DNA from: Neomegalonema sp.
GTDB taxonomy: Bacteria; Pseudomonadota; Alphaproteobacteria; Rhodobacterales; Rhodobacteraceae
Length of the DNA stretch: 64,000 bases
Reading direction: 5' to 3'
Assembly: GCA_022760435.1 (NCBI GenBank)
Contig: JALEFY010000005.1
Coordinates: 62,001-126,000, forward strand
Both the position numbers and the translations under genes were made by a program. Below the pieces are notes generated by a model, which saw only the letters and a program-made list of their open reading frames with translations, searched no databases and was not told the origin of the DNA. Shown piece by piece: positions 1-10,433 of the stretch. How positions within the stretch are numbered: position 1 is the first letter of the stretch; each line of letters opens with the position of its first letter.

Positions 1-1
1 C

Positions 2-1108
2 CGCAACATCGCCGAGGAAGGCGCGCTGACCGCCACCGGCAACTCGACCGATATCGCGATCGCTGGCCGCGGCATGATCCCGGTGACCACCGTGGTCTCG
101 CGCGATGAGCCGGCTGCGGATCGTCCGTTCTACATGACGTCGACCGGCTCGTTCAACGAGGACAAGGACGGCTATCTGCGCACCTCGAGCGGCCTGCAAC
201 TGCTCGGCTGGCCGACCGATGAAAACGGCGCAGTGAATGGCGTCTCGCGTGAGAGCCCGCTCTCGCTGGAGCCGGTGCGGATCTTCGGCTTTGACTATGT
301 CTCCAACCCGACCACGGAAATTCAGCTCGGCCTGAACCTGCCGGCGACCGAGACCACCTCGACTGCGACGGGCGACCCGTACGAGATGACCGTCGAGTAT
401 TATGACCAGCTCGGCGCGGCACAGATCCTGACCATGACCTACACCCCGACCGTGGGCGGCGCCACCGCGAGCAATGAGTGGAACCTGCAAATCACCGACA
501 GTGCCCAGGGCGGCGCATCGGTTGGCGAGTACACGCTGCAATTCACCGATACCGGTGCGTCGGCGGGCCTGCTGAGCTCGGTGACCACCGTTTCGGGCGG
601 CGGCTACAATGCAATCACCGGCGAGATCGACCTGGTTCTGCCGCATGGCAACGTAGCGCTTGAGATCGGCGCACCGGGCGCGCTGGGCCATATCACCCAG
701 TTCGGCTCGACCTTCTCGCCCTCGGATGTGACCAAAGACGGCACCCCGGTCGGCACCCTGACCCGGGTCGAAGTGACCGAGCAAGGCTTCGTCGAGGCGG
801 TCTATGACAGCGGCTACCGTCGTCCGCTCTACCAGATCCCGGTCGTCGACGTGCCGAACTTCAACGGCCTGACCGCAACCGACAACCAGACCTTCCAGAT
901 CTCGGTTGATAGTGGCGATCTGTATCTGTGGGATGCTGGCGAGGGCCCCTCGGGCACCGTGCTGGGTTACTCGCTGGAAGCTTCAACTTCCGATATCGCC
1001 GAGGAACTTACTCATCTTATCGAAACACAACGGGCGTATTCCTCGAATGCGAAGATCATTCAGACCGTCGATGAGATGATGCAGGAAACCACCAACATCA
1101 AACGGTAA
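2..1108 (+). CDS. flgE: Flagellar hook protein FlgE, C-terminal part (gene starts before the window)
   Basis: This is the subunit of the external hook, the universal joint between basal body and filament. The frame is open from the first bases, so the N terminus lies outside; 368 residues are visible. They include the GRGMIPV segment typical of the start of the hook core and the family's C-terminal helix (LEASTSDIAEELTHLIETQ, then QRAYSSNAKIIQTVDEMM), which packs in the hook channel. The variable middle is rich in Thr, Ser and Gly, as expected of surface-exposed hook domains. flgK follows after 48 bases, and flgL and flgI after that. FlgG is excluded by the long D1/D2 insertion and by the neighbouring flgK. 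Confidence 0.93.
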   Translation, partial: RNIAEEGALTATGNSTDIAIAGRGMIPVTTVVSRDEPAADRPFYMTSTGSFNEDKDGYLRTSSGLQLLGWPTDENGAVNGVSRESPLSLEPVRIFGFDYVSNPTTEIQLGLNLPATETTSTATGDPYEMTVEYYDQLGAAQILTMTYTPTVGGATASNEWNLQITDSAQGGASVGEYTLQFTDTGASAGLLSSVTTVSGGGYNAITGEIDLVLPHGNVALEIGAPGALGHITQFGSTFSPSDVTKDGTPVGTLTRVEVTEQGFVEAVYDSGYRRPLYQIPVVDVPNFNGLTATDNQTFQISVDSGDLYLWDAGEGPSGTVLGYSLEASTSDIAEELTHLIETQRAYSSNAKIIQTVDEMMQETTNIKR

Positions 1109-1156
1109 GGCGCGGCCGAAGCCCCGCGCGCATAGCATGAAATAGCGAGCGTTCCG

Positions 1157-2617
1157 ATGACCCTGAATACTGCTCTATACAATGCCCTGAGCGGCCTGAC
1201 CGCCACCTCTCGTCAGGTGACCGTGACGGCGCATAACATCGCGAACGCGAGCACCGAAGGCTATGCTCGACAATCCGTGGACCTGGCCGCTGTATCGCTC
1301 AACGGCCAGGGCAATGGTGTGAAGGTACTGGGCGTCTCGCGCGCCCAGACGCCAGAGCTCACCGCCGACCGCCGCCGCGCCGAGGCTGATCTGGGCCGCA
1401 GCGAGACCCTCGCCTCGGGCGCAGCGCAACTGACGCAGCTCATCGGTGACAGTGAAGATGTCGGGGCCCTGTTCGCCCTCTACCAAAATCTTGAAGACAC
1501 GATCCGCGATCTGTCCAACCGGCCCGACAGCCAGACCAACCAGACGCTGGTGGTCGATGCCGCCAACCGTCTGGCGGAAGGCTTTGCCGATCTTGAGGAT
1601 GGCGTTTCGACAATTCGTCAGAATACCGAGCGCGAGATCGCCCAGCAGATCAGCACCGTCAACAACGCGCTGGAAGAGATCGCCAAGCTCAACTCGCAGA
1701 TCTCCTATGCCAGCGCCACCGGATCTGACGTTTCCGGCCTCGAGCAACTGCGCCAGGATCAAATCGACATCGTCGCCCCGATCGTCCCGGTCGAAGTGAA
1801 GGAGCGTGCCAATGGCACGCTGGCGCTGATGACCCCTTCGGGGCAGATGCTGGTTGATGCGACCGCCTCAAAACTCGAATTCACCTCGACGGCCAATATC
1901 AATGCGTCGATGGACTATCGCAATGGTGTCGGCCCGCTCTCGGGTCTGAGCATCAACGGCCATGAGATCACCCCGGGCGCGTCGAACACCGCGCTGACAT
2001 CGGGCTCGCTCGCCGGCCTGTTCGAGCTGCGCGATGTCGAGACGCTCGAGATGCATCAGCAGATCGACGCGCTGGCCGAGGATCTGATGGCCCGTTTCGC
2101 CGATGCCAGCACCGATCCGACCCTGAGCGCCGGTGCGCCGGGCCTGTTCACCGACGCGGGCGGCGCCTCGACCGGGACCGCCGGACTGGCCGGACGCCTG
2201 CGGGTGAATGCGGCGGTCGATCCCGATCAGGGCGGCGATCTGTGGCGCATCTATAGTGGTATCGAAGCGACCTCGGCGCTCGAGGCAGGCGATAACAGCA
2301 TCGCGGTCTCGATGCTCGATGCGATGACCCGGACCCTGACCCCGCCAGCAGCTTCCGGCCTCACCGTGGTTGGCTCGGCTTCGGATTTTGTCGCCGATCT
2401 GGGCTCGCTGCGCGCCACGACCGAGCAATCCTTCGAGGCCAGCCAGACCATGGTTGCCGCCCGGGTCAACGCGCTGAGCGAAACCGAGATCATGCAAACC
2501 GGTGTCGATATCGACTACGAGTTGCAGAACCTGACCACGATTGAGACCAATTACGCCGCCAATGCGCGGGTCATCTCCGTTGTTGATGAGATGCTCGCCC
2601 GTCTGATGGAGATCTAA
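1157..2617 (+). CDS. flgK: Flagellar hook-associated protein 1 FlgK
   Basis: FlgK forms the first junction ring between hook and filament. The 486-residue product has the rod/hook N-terminal helix with the signature ANASTEGYARQ near residues 29-39. Its C-terminal helix (ELQNLTTIETNYAANARVIS, then VVDEML) is the conserved D0 region shared with FlgE and FlgG. The long helical stretch at about residues 150-200 is usual for FlgK. It lies 48 bases after flgE, and flgL begins 3 bases after its stop codon, so the genes are almost certainly co-transcribed. Confidence 0.95.
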   Translation: MTLNTALYNALSGLTATSRQVTVTAHNIANASTEGYARQSVDLAAVSLNGQGNGVKVLGVSRAQTPELTADRRRAEADLGRSETLASGAAQLTQLIGDSEDVGALFALYQNLEDTIRDLSNRPDSQTNQTLVVDAANRLAEGFADLEDGVSTIRQNTEREIAQQISTVNNALEEIAKLNSQISYASATGSDVSGLEQLRQDQIDIVAPIVPVEVKERANGTLALMTPSGQMLVDATASKLEFTSTANINASMDYRNGVGPLSGLSINGHEITPGASNTALTSGSLAGLFELRDVETLEMHQQIDALAEDLMARFADASTDPTLSAGAPGLFTDAGGASTGTAGLAGRLRVNAAVDPDQGGDLWRIYSGIEATSALEAGDNSIAVSMLDAMTRTLTPPAASGLTVVGSASDFVADLGSLRATTEQSFEASQTMVAARVNALSETEIMQTGVDIDYELQNLTTIETNYAANARVISVVDEMLARLMEI

Positions 2618-2620
2618 GCC

Positions 2621-3616
2621 ATGTCCACCGGTTTTCCCACGCTGCTGGCCACGCGCACCCTTCAGGCCACCATCACCCGTTCCAAGGAACAGCTCACCAA
2701 GGCGCAGGCCGAGTTCGGCGCCGAGCGCGCGAGCGATATTGCCGAGCGGATGAATGGCGATATCGGCCGTGTGCAGCGGCTTGAAAAGATGCTCTCGGAT
2801 CTGGAGACGCGCAAGGCCAGTTCGACCTTCCTGACCATCCGCGCCGACACCACCCAGAACCTGCTCGATGATGTGCGCCAGCAAGCGACGAACTTCTCGG
2901 CATCGTCCATTCAAGTGAACGGTGGCTCGAACTCGGCGCTTGTCTCGAGCCAGGCGGTCACCGCACGCACCGGCCTTGAAATGGCATTCTCTGCACTGAA
3001 CGCGTCGGTTTCGGGCCAGTCGCTGTTCGGCGGTGCCGCGACGGATGTTCAACCGCTTGGCGACATGGAGGCGTTTCGCGAGGACATTCGCGCCATCGTC
3101 TTGGCACAGCCCGATGCAGCCTCGGCGCTGGCAGCGGTCGAAACCTATATGAACGATGGCAGCTTCGATGCCGCCTATTATCAAGGTTCGAGCAATGACG
3201 CGCCCTCGGTCGAGATCGCGTCTGGTCGCCGCCTCAATGTCGATGTGCGCGCCAATGACGACAGCATCAAGCAGGTCCTGGCCGGCTTTGCCATCGCCGC
3301 GGTCGCGGATGATCCGGCGCTCTCAACCCAGATGGGCGAAGACCTGATCAGTGGCGCCAATTCCAAGCTGATCAAGGGCGCAGACGCGATCACCGGCAAG
3401 CAGGCTGAAATCGGCATCATGCAATCGGAGATCGAGCGCTTGTCGACCCGGTATGAGGCCGAAAAGATCACCTTGACCACCGCGATCGACGACCTTGTCG
3501 GTGTCGATGAGTATGAGGCCGCGACCCGGATCACCAATATGGAGACCCAGCTCGAGGCCAATTACCTGCTCACAGCCCGCATCGCCAACCTGAGCCTGAC
3601 CAACTACCTGCGCTAA
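2621..3616 (+). CDS. flgL: Flagellar hook-associated protein 3 FlgL (flagellin-like junction protein)
   Basis: FlgL is the second hook-filament junction protein and belongs to the flagellin superfamily. The 331-residue product has flagellin-type N- and C-terminal helices: an N-terminal region rich in Thr, Gln and Ser, and a C terminus with TRITNMETQLEANYLLTARI and LSLTNYLR. It is too short and too diverged to be the main filament flagellin, and its position directly after flgK supports FlgL. No cleavable signal is present, as expected for a substrate of the flagellar type III export apparatus. Confidence 0.9.
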   Translation: MSTGFPTLLATRTLQATITRSKEQLTKAQAEFGAERASDIAERMNGDIGRVQRLEKMLSDLETRKASSTFLTIRADTTQNLLDDVRQQATNFSASSIQVNGGSNSALVSSQAVTARTGLEMAFSALNASVSGQSLFGGAATDVQPLGDMEAFREDIRAIVLAQPDAASALAAVETYMNDGSFDAAYYQGSSNDAPSVEIASGRRLNVDVRANDDSIKQVLAGFAIAAVADDPALSTQMGEDLISGANSKLIKGADAITGKQAEIGIMQSEIERLSTRYEAEKITLTTAIDDLVGVDEYEAATRITNMETQLEANYLLTARIANLSLTNYLR

Positions 3617-3649
3617 CGCCAGCGCGACTACCGGGAAAGAAATTCACCA

Positions 3650-4768
3650 ATGAAGACGCTGAAGAAATTGGCGTTCGCGATGGCCGGTTTGCTGGCCCTG
3701 TTTGCGAGCGAAGCCGCCATGAGCGCCGAAGCGCGGATCAAGGATCTCGTGGAGTTCGAGGGCGTGCGCGCCAACGATCTGGTCGGATATGGCCTTGTGG
3801 TCGGCCTCGCAGGCACTGGCGATGGGCTGCGCAACTCGCCCTATACCGAAGAAGCGCTGCAAAACCTGCTCGAGCGGCTGGGTGTCAACGTGCAGGGCGA
3901 GCAGTTTCGCCCCAAGAACGTCGCCGCCGTGCTGGTCACGGCCAAGCTGCCCCCCTTCGCCCGGGTTGGCGGCCAGGTCGATGTGACCGTCTCGGCGATC
4001 GGCGATGCCAAGAGCCTTCTGGGCGGCACGCTGATCATGACCCCGCTCAATGCAGCCGATGGGCAGATCTATGCAGTGGCGCAAGGCCCGATCCTGGCGG
4101 GCGGCATCTCTGCGGGCGGCGAGGCTGAGGAAGTGCAGATGGGCGTTCCGACCTCCGGCACCGTGCCCAATGGCGCGCGGGTGGAGCGCGAGACGGCTTT
4201 TAACTTCGACGGTCTGGGCCGCGTGCGCCTGTCGCTTCGCGATCCCGATTTCACCACCGCGCGCCGCATCGAGGAAGCGATCAACCGCGCCTATCGCTCG
4301 CCGCTGGCGCGCATGGCCGACGCCGGTACCGTCGATCTCGACCTGTCGCAATCGCGTGGGCAATCCCCGGCGCGTCTGATCAGCGCCATCGAGAATATCC
4401 GCGTCGAGCCCGATCAGAAGGCGCGCGTGGTCGTCGATCAGCGCTCGGGCACCATCGTTCTGGGTGCGGATGTGCGCATCAGCCGGGTCGCGGTCAGCCA
4501 GGGCAATCTCACCATCCGGGTGACCGAGACGCCGCTGCCCTCGCAGCCCAACCCATTCTCTGACGGTGAGACGATTACGGTCCCACGCACCAATGTCGAG
4601 ATCAACCAGAACGAAGACAACAAGGTTGCGGTGGTCAACGAGAACGTGACCCTGGCCGATCTGGTCGACGGGCTCAACGCCCTCGGCATCGGCCCGCGCG
4701 GGATGATCGACATCCTCAAGGCGATCAAGACCGCCGGAGCCCTGCATGCCGAACTGGTGGTGCAATAA
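3650..4768 (+). CDS. flgI: Flagellar P-ring protein FlgI
   Basis: FlgI builds the P ring around the rod in the peptidoglycan layer. The 372-residue product starts with a Sec signal peptide (MKTLKKLAFAMAGLLALFAS, cleavage probably after the following Ala residues). The family hallmarks follow at once: RIKDLVEFEGVRANDLVGYG and LVVGLAGTGDGL. The C terminus contains LADLVDGLNALGIGPRGMI and ILKAIKTAGALHAELVVQ, the usual FlgI ending. The gene lies 33 bases after flgL, and a strong terminator follows its stop codon, so it is the last gene of the visible flagellar operon. No flgJ or rod-binding gene follows. Confidence 0.96.
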   Translation: MKTLKKLAFAMAGLLALFASEAAMSAEARIKDLVEFEGVRANDLVGYGLVVGLAGTGDGLRNSPYTEEALQNLLERLGVNVQGEQFRPKNVAAVLVTAKLPPFARVGGQVDVTVSAIGDAKSLLGGTLIMTPLNAADGQIYAVAQGPILAGGISAGGEAEEVQMGVPTSGTVPNGARVERETAFNFDGLGRVRLSLRDPDFTTARRIEEAINRAYRSPLARMADAGTVDLDLSQSRGQSPARLISAIENIRVEPDQKARVVVDQRSGTIVLGADVRISRVAVSQGNLTIRVTETPLPSQPNPFSDGETITVPRTNVEINQNEDNKVAVVNENVTLADLVDGLNALGIGPRGMIDILKAIKTAGALHAELVVQ

Positions 4769-4818
4769 CGCGAGCACACCCGCGCCCGGCAACCCGCATC
4801 GGGCCTCCCATTGGACAG

Positions 4819-4855
4819 AGCCCGCCGCTTTGGGAAACCATGCGGCGGGCTTTTG
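4819..4855 (+). terminator. Rho-independent terminator after flgI
   Basis: A perfect 10-bp stem (AGCCCGCCGC paired with GCGGCGGGCT) with a 13-base loop is followed by a short T run. It lies 50 bases after the flgI stop and ends the flagellar operon. Confidence 0.85.
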
Positions 4856-4935
4856 ATTTGAACCATCCCGCAGAACCCGCGTTATCCGCAGACAAAAAAC
4901 GCGCGCGAGAACAGCGACAATGCCGGAGTTCGATC

Positions 4936-5586
4936 ATGCCCCGTGATATTCCCTCAAGCGTCCCAGCCCCGCTTGTGCCTCTGTCAACCGCCGAGAACGC
5001 TGCGCAAGGTCCCGTCCGTACTCGCACGCAAAGCAGCACGCCCTGCTGGCGTCGATCCGCAGAGGTGGCCGCGCAAGCCTCGGTTTTTCGGGCCTTCCAT
5101 ATCGATGATGAAGACATCACCCATGTGATGAGTGACGCGGTCTGTGAGGATGCCCCCTCGGGCTGGCATTACTCGCTCGCGCAACGGGCGCTCTATCGCA
5201 CTGCGCTTGTCGAGCCGCGAAATCAGCTTGCGGCGCTGCTTTGCGAGTTTGCCGATGGCAATCTGAAAATGCGCCCCGGCGTCTTTCGCAAGCCCTCGCC
5301 CGACCGCAAGCGCGAGGCGAAACGGGCCTGGAAGCTGGTTTGCGCCAATTACCGTGTTCCCGCCATCCCCCCGGTCGGCGTGATGCGCGCGGAGCTGCAT
5401 CTTCAGGATCTGGAGCAGGCGGCTTTCTCGAATGGGAATGCCAATGGCGACCCTATGGGAGTTCCCCCGGTACGAGTGCGGGCATGGTCGCGTTCCAGAA
5501 CGCAGGAGACCTTTCTTGAGACGATCACCGCCTTGCGCAATGGCCAGACTTTCAGAGCGAATGCTCTTGCCAGCGCCTTGCTCTGA
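4936..5586 (+). CDS. Hypothetical protein, unrecognised
   Basis: I do not recognise this 216-residue protein. The frame reaches back to an ATG at 4840, but that start lies inside the flgI terminator; the ATG at 4936 has a GGAG ribosome binding site 7 bases upstream, so I chose it. There is no signal peptide or membrane segment. The N-terminal 45 residues are rich in Pro, Thr and Ala and probably disordered. A folded segment at about residues 55-180 holds many aromatic and charged residues (SGWHYSLAQRALYRTALVEP; KREAKRAWKLVCANYRVP). The protein is acidic in the first half and basic around residue 125. Its place directly after a flagellar operon does not by itself indicate a flagellar role, because the terminator separates them. 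Confidence 0.6.
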   Translation: MPRDIPSSVPAPLVPLSTAENAAQGPVRTRTQSSTPCWRRSAEVAAQASVFRAFHIDDEDITHVMSDAVCEDAPSGWHYSLAQRALYRTALVEPRNQLAALLCEFADGNLKMRPGVFRKPSPDRKREAKRAWKLVCANYRVPAIPPVGVMRAELHLQDLEQAAFSNGNANGDPMGVPPVRVRAWSRSRTQETFLETITALRNGQTFRANALASALL

Positions 5587-5714
5587 CATGCCGTTATCGC
5601 AATATCGTGATTGGACTGGAATATGCCGGTCCGCACGACAATAACTAAGACGTCTCTCGCGCTGTGCCCGCACGCGCTGCACCTTGCGCGACAGATTTGT
5701 AGGGAGAGTTTCTA

Positions 5715-6677
5715 ATGACTGACGCAACTGCAATTTCTCGCCGCGCCGCCCTGATCGGGCTCGGTGCCTCTTCTGCTGCGCTGATGTCCGGAGCGGCGCT
5801 GGCCAAAGCACCGATGGGCGGGGTTCATCGCCCGATCGCGCATCGGGTCGGGCTCGGCGGCTTCGAGGTCTCGACCGTGTTCGATGGCGCGATCCATCTC
5901 AAGGGTCCGTACCCGATCTTTGGCGAGGATCAGTTCGAGGAAGATGTTGCCGAGCTGATGGCTGAGAATTTCTTGCCCGCGGACCAGTTCGAGATCGGCT
6001 TCACCCCGACCATCGTCAATACCGGCGAGCAGGTGGTGATGTTCGACACCGGCAATGGCGCGGTTCGCCGTGAAGCGGGTGCCGGAGCACTGCGCGCGCG
6101 GCTTTCAACGGTCGGGCTGACCCCCGAGCAGGTTGACGTTGTGGTGATCACCCATTTCCATGCTGACCATATCGGCGGGCTCATGGAAGATGGCGCCCCG
6201 GCTTATCCCAATGCGCGCTATGTCGTCCCGCGCGTCGAGTATGATTTCTGGGCCGCCGATGCGCAGGCGGCGGGCAATACCGGTCAGCTCACGCAGGCGA
6301 ATGTCGTACCCCTGGCCGAGAAGATGACCTTCATCGAGGACGGGCAGGACGTTGTGTCAGGGATCACCGCCGTCGCCGCCCATGGCCACACGCCGGGCCA
6401 CACCGCCTATCACATCGAGAGCGATGGCAAGCGCCTGATGCTTTGCGGCGATGCGTGCAACCACTATGTCGCCTCGCTCCAGCGCCCTGACTGGCATGTC
6501 CGCTTCGACATGGAAAAGGACAAGGCAGCACAGACCCGGACGCGTCTTTTCGACATGATCGCAGCCGACAAGATCCCGTTCACCGGCTACCACATGCCGT
6601 TCCCGGCGGTTGGCTATGCCGAAAAGCAGGACGAGGGCTACCGCTTCGTGCCGGTCAGCTACCAGATGTATCTGTAA
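5715..6677 (+). CDS. Exported metallo-beta-lactamase-fold hydrolase with Tat signal
   Basis: The 320-residue product begins with a twin-arginine signal (SRRAALIGLG, then an Ala-rich hydrophobic stretch ending near residue 31), so it is probably exported folded to the periplasm. The metallo-beta-lactamase motif HFHADH lies at residues 147-152; HGHTPGHT follows near residue 222 and CGDACNH near residue 245, giving a full dinuclear metal site. This arrangement is shared with lactonase- and arylsulfatase-like members, but the substrate cannot be read from the sequence. The gene stands alone and ends at a bidirectional terminator shared with nrdJ. An AGGGAGAG ribosome binding site precedes the ATG. 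Confidence 0.85.
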   Translation: MTDATAISRRAALIGLGASSAALMSGAALAKAPMGGVHRPIAHRVGLGGFEVSTVFDGAIHLKGPYPIFGEDQFEEDVAELMAENFLPADQFEIGFTPTIVNTGEQVVMFDTGNGAVRREAGAGALRARLSTVGLTPEQVDVVVITHFHADHIGGLMEDGAPAYPNARYVVPRVEYDFWAADAQAAGNTGQLTQANVVPLAEKMTFIEDGQDVVSGITAVAAHGHTPGHTAYHIESDGKRLMLCGDACNHYVASLQRPDWHVRFDMEKDKAAQTRTRLFDMIAADKIPFTGYHMPFPAVGYAEKQDEGYRFVPVSYQMYL

Positions 6678-6700
6678 GATCGCGCGCTGCGAGCCACAAA

Positions 6701-6730
6701 AAAAGAGCGCCCCAACAGGGGGCGCTTTTA
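6701..6730. terminator. Bidirectional terminator between the MBL-fold gene and nrdJ
   Basis: An 8-bp stem (AGCGCCCC paired with GGGGCGCT) with a 5-base loop is flanked by an A run on the left and a T run on the right. It can therefore terminate both converging genes. Confidence 0.85.
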
Positions 6731-6758
6731 GTTTTGGCCTTCGGGCTAACGAAGAGAG

Positions 6759-9700
6759 TTAGCTACACCCGCTGGTTGCCCCGCAGGTATCGCATTTCAG
6801 GCAAGTTCCGTTCCGGACCAGGGTAAAATTCCCGCATTCGCCGCAGCTATCGCCCTCATAGCCTTTCATGCGGGCCTCGATGCGGGCCTTGTTCGGATTG
6901 GCCGCCGGGCGGTCCATCACCGCCAGATCGCTGCCGACCGCATGCGAGAGCGCCGAAAGCGCTGCGCCGCCTTGATCGACCCCGCGCGCGCTCACATCAG
7001 CGCCGCCCTTGAGCACGGTGAAGGTCTGGGGCAGCGTGCCGCGCATGAAGCCCTTCGAGGCGAGCTGCTTGATCGCGTTGACCGGAGCGTTCTCGACATC
7101 ATCGAGCTGGCCCTCGTCATGGCCATCGCCCATATCGTCGAACCGAACCCCGGCCGCCGGTGCCGAATGGGCGAGATCGTCGCGACCAAGATACGAGATC
7201 GCCAGTTCGCGGAACACATAATCGAGGATCGAGGTGGCGTTCTTCACCTGATCATTGCCCTGCACCATCCCCGCAGGCTCGAAGCGGGTGAAGGTGAAGC
7301 TGTCCACGAACTCCTCCAGCGGCACGCCATATTGCAGGCCGATCGAGACCGCGATGGCGAAGTTGTTCATCATCGCCCGGAAGGCCGCGCCTTCCTTGTG
7401 CATGTCGATGAAGATCTCGCCGAGCTTGCCATCCGAATACTCGCCGGTGCGCAGATAGACCTTGTGCCCGCCGACGATGGCCTTCTGGGTATAGCCCTTG
7501 CGCCGATCGGGCATCTTCTCGCGGCCCGATTTGATGATCTCGCGCACCACCACCTTCTCGACGATGCGCTCGACGATCTTCTCGGCCCGGATCGCCGCTG
7601 GCTGGGTCGCGGCCAGCTCTTCGACCAGATCTTCGCGATCCTCATCCTCGTCCAGCAATTGCGAGGCCAGCGGCTGCGAGAGCTTGGAGCCGTCGCGATA
7701 GAGCGCGTTGGCCTTGATGCCCATCTTCCAGGACTTCACATAGGCCTGCTGGCAATCCTCGATCGTGGCCGCGTTCGGCATGTTCACGGTCTTGGAGATC
7801 GCGCCGGAGATGAAGGGCTGGGCTGCGGCCATCATCTCGATATGGGCATCGACCGAGAGGTAACGCTTGCCGATCTTGCCGCAAGGGTTGGCGCAGTCGA
7901 ACACCGACAGATGGGCGTCCTTCAGGAACGGCGCGCCCTCGAGGGTCATGGTGCCGCAGACATGGTTGTTGGCCGCATCGATCTGCTCGCGGGTGAAGCC
8001 GATCGCCTTGAGCAGGTCGAGATCGGGATCATTAAGCTGCGCTTCGCTCAGGCCCAGCGCCTCGGTGCAGAATTCATCGCCCAGCACCCAGCGGTTGAAC
8101 ACGAAGCGGATGTCGAACGCGTCGGCGAGCTTGGCCTCGATCTTCTCGATCTGCGCCTCGCCAAAGCCGCGCTCACGCAGCGCCGCATGGGAGATCCCCG
8201 GCGCCTCGCGCAGCGAGCCATGGCCGACCGCGTAATCAATGATCGCCTCGGTCTGCGGCTGGCTATAGCCGAGCGCCTTGAGCGCCGCCGGAACCGAGCG
8301 GTTGATGATCTTGAAATAACCGCCCCCGGCGAGCTTCTTGAACTTCACCAGCGCGAAGTCAGGCTCGATGCCGGTGGTGTCGCAGTCCATCACCAGGCCA
8401 ATGGTGCCGGTCGGGGCAACCACCGACGCCTGCGCGTTGCGATAGCCGTGCTGCTCGCCGAGCGCGAGGGCCGCGTCCCAGGCATCGGTTGCAGCCTTCA
8501 CGAGGCCATCGACCGGGCATGCAGCGTGATCGAGCGCGAGCGGCTGGGTGCGCACGCCCTCATAACCGCTGGTCTGGCCATAGGCGGCGCGGCGGTGATT
8601 GCGCATCACCCGCAGCATGTGCTCGGCGTTCTTGGCATAGCCCGGGAAGGCGCCAAGCTCGGAGGCCATCTCGGCCGAGGTCGCATAAGCAATCCCGGTC
8701 ATCACCGCCGAGATCGCCCCGCACAGCGCACGGCCCTCGGCGCTGTCATAGCCAAGGCCCGAGGACATCAGCAGCCCGCCGATATTGGCAAAGCCAAGCC
8801 CCAGCGTGCGGAAGTCGAACGAGCCCTGCGCGATCGCTTCGGACGGGAACTGCGCCATGGTCACCGAGACCTCGAGCGCCACGGTCCACAGGCGGCAAGC
8901 GTGCTCAAAGCCCCCGATATCAAAGCTGCCGTCCTCGCCGCGGAAGGCGAGCAGGTTCAGCGAGGCCAGGTTGCACGCCGTGTCATCGAGGAACATGTAT
9001 TCCGAGCACGGGTTCGAGGCACGGATTGGCCCCGAGGCCGGGCAGGTGTGCCAGTCATTGATCGTGTCGTGGTACTGGATGCCAGGATCGGCGCAGGCCC
9101 AGGCCGCGTGGCCGATCTGGTCCCACAGTTCCTTGGCGGCAATGGTCTTCGTCGCCTTGCCATTGGTGCGGCTGATGAGATCCCAGTCCCCCTCGGCCGC
9201 CACGGCATCGAGGAAGGCATCCGTCACCCGCACCGAGTTGTTGGAGTTCTGGCCCGAGACGGTCAGATAGGCTTCCGAATCCCAGTCGGTATCGAAGACC
9301 GGGAATTCCATGCGCGTATAGCCCTGACGGCCATATTGCAGCGCCCGTTGGACGGTGTTTTCCGGAATTTGCGAGCGGCGCGCGGCCTTGATCGCTTCCT
9401 TCAGCGGCGCATTCTGCTTGGGATCGAACTTCGCCTCGGGCGCCAGATCCGAATTGACCGCGGCGCTCAGCACTTCGTTGAGCAGCTTTTCATGCAGCTT
9501 CGAGCCCGCGACGAGGGCCGAGACCTTCTGCTCCTCGCGCACCTTCCAATCGACGAAGGCTTCGATATCGGGGTGATCGACATCCACGATCACCATCTTC
9601 GCCGCGCGCCGGGTGGTGCCGCCGGACTTGATCGCGCCCGCCGCCCGGTCGCCGATCTTCAGGAAGGACATCAGCCCCGAGGAGCGCCCGCCGCCCGAGA

Positions 9701-10433
9701 GCCGCTCACCCTCCGAGCGCACATCGGAGAAATTGGCGCCGGTGCCCGAGCCGTATTTGAACAGCCGCGCCTCGCGCACCCACAGATCCATGATCCCGCC
9801 TTCGTTGACGAGATCGTCCTTCACCGACTGGATGAAGCAGGCATGGGGCTGCGGGCGCTCATAGGCCGATTTCGAGCGCTTCATCTTGCCGGTCTGGTCA
9901 TCGACATAGAAATGACCCTGGGACGGGCCGTCGATGCCATAGGCCCAATGCAGGCCCGTATTGAACCATTGCGGCGAGTTCGGCGCCGCCATCTGGCTCG
10001 CGAGCATGAAGCGCATCTCGTCGAAATAAGCGCGCGCATCGGCTTCGCTGGTGAAGTAGCCGCCCTTCCAACCCCAATAGGTCCAGGCACCGGCGAGGCG
10101 ATCGAAGACCTGACGGCTGTCCGATTCCGGGCCAAAGCGCTCATCCTCAGGCAGCGCGTCGAGCGCCTTGGTGTCGGGGACCGAGCGCCACAGCCATTCC
10201 GGCACGCCTTTCTCTGCCACCTTCTTCAGTTGCGCCGGGATGCCCGCCTTGCGGAAATATTTCTGCGCGAGCACATCACAGGCCACCTGGCTCCAGCTCT
10301 TGGGAACCGCAAAGCCCTCAAGCGCGAAGATGCGCTCGCCATTGGGGTTGCGGATCTCGCTCACCGCCTCGCGAAATGCGATCGAGGCATAGGGGGACTG
10401 GTCGGCCTGGGTGAAACGACGCTCGATTTTCAT
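6759..10433 (-). CDS. nrdJ: Class II (adenosylcobalamin-dependent) ribonucleotide reductase, long form
   Basis: This enzyme reduces ribonucleotides to deoxyribonucleotides with a cobalamin radical, without oxygen and without a separate radical subunit. The chosen start ([18 protein letters not shown]) gives 1224 residues, typical of the long alphaproteobacterial NrdJ; the frame extends 22 codons further, but those residues look untranslated. Visible motifs are the loop [14 protein letters not shown], the active-site NPCSE near residue 474 followed by [15 protein letters not shown], and [20 protein letters not shown]. The C terminus is a Cys-rich zinc-ribbon tail ([16 protein letters not shown]) that can relay electrons from thioredoxin. 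It is the only gene in its operon. A second, shorter class II reductase lies at 49059-51374. Confidence 0.95.
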   Translation of the reverse strand: MKIERRFTQADQSPYASIAFREAVSEIRNPNGERIFALEGFAVPKSWSQVACDVLAQKYFRKAGIPAQLKKVAEKGVPEWLWRSVPDTKALDALPEDERFGPESDSRQVFDRLAGAWTYWGWKGGYFTSEADARAYFDEMRFMLASQMAAPNSPQWFNTGLHWAYGIDGPSQGHFYVDDQTGKMKRSKSAYERPQPHACFIQSVKDDLVNEGGIMDLWVREARLFKYGSGTGANFSDVRSEGERLSGGGRSSGLMSFLKIGDRAAGAIKSGGTTRRAAKMVIVDVDHPDIEAFVDWKVREEQKVSALVAGSKLHEKLLNEVLSAAVNSDLAPEAKFDPKQNAPLKEAIKAARRSQIPENTVQRALQYGRQGYTRMEFPVFDTDWDSEAYLTVSGQNSNNSVRVTDAFLDAVAAEGDWDLISRTNGKATKTIAAKELWDQIGHAAWACADPGIQYHDTINDWHTCPASGPIRASNPCSEYMFLDDTACNLASLNLLAFRGEDGSFDIGGFEHACRLWTVALEVSVTMAQFPSEAIAQGSFDFRTLGLGFANIGGLLMSSGLGYDSAEGRALCGAISAVMTGIAYATSAEMASELGAFPGYAKNAEHMLRVMRNHRRAAYGQTSGYEGVRTQPLALDHAACPVDGLVKAATDAWDAALALGEQHGYRNAQASVVAPTGTIGLVMDCDTTGIEPDFALVKFKKLAGGGYFKIINRSVPAALKALGYSQPQTEAIIDYAVGHGSLREAPGISHAALRERGFGEAQIEKIEAKLADAFDIRFVFNRWVLGDEFCTEALGLSEAQLNDPDLDLLKAIGFTREQIDAANNHVCGTMTLEGAPFLKDAHLSVFDCANPCGKIGKRYLSVDAHIEMMAAAQPFISGAISKTVNMPNAATIEDCQQAYVKSWKMGIKANALYRDGSKLSQPLASQLLDEDEDREDLVEELAATQPAAIRAEKIVERIVEKVVVREIIKSGREKMPDRRKGYTQKAIVGGHKVYLRTGEYSDGKLGEIFIDMHKEGAAFRAMMNNFAIAVSIGLQYGVPLEEFVDSFTFTRFEPAGMVQGNDQVKNATSILDYVFRELAISYLGRDDLAHSAPAAGVRFDDMGDGHDEGQLDDVENAPVNAIKQLASKGFMRGTLPQTFTVLKGGADVSARGVDQGGAALSALSHAVGSDLAVMDRPAANPNKARIEARMKGYEGDSCGECGNFTLVRNGTCLKCDTCGATSGCS

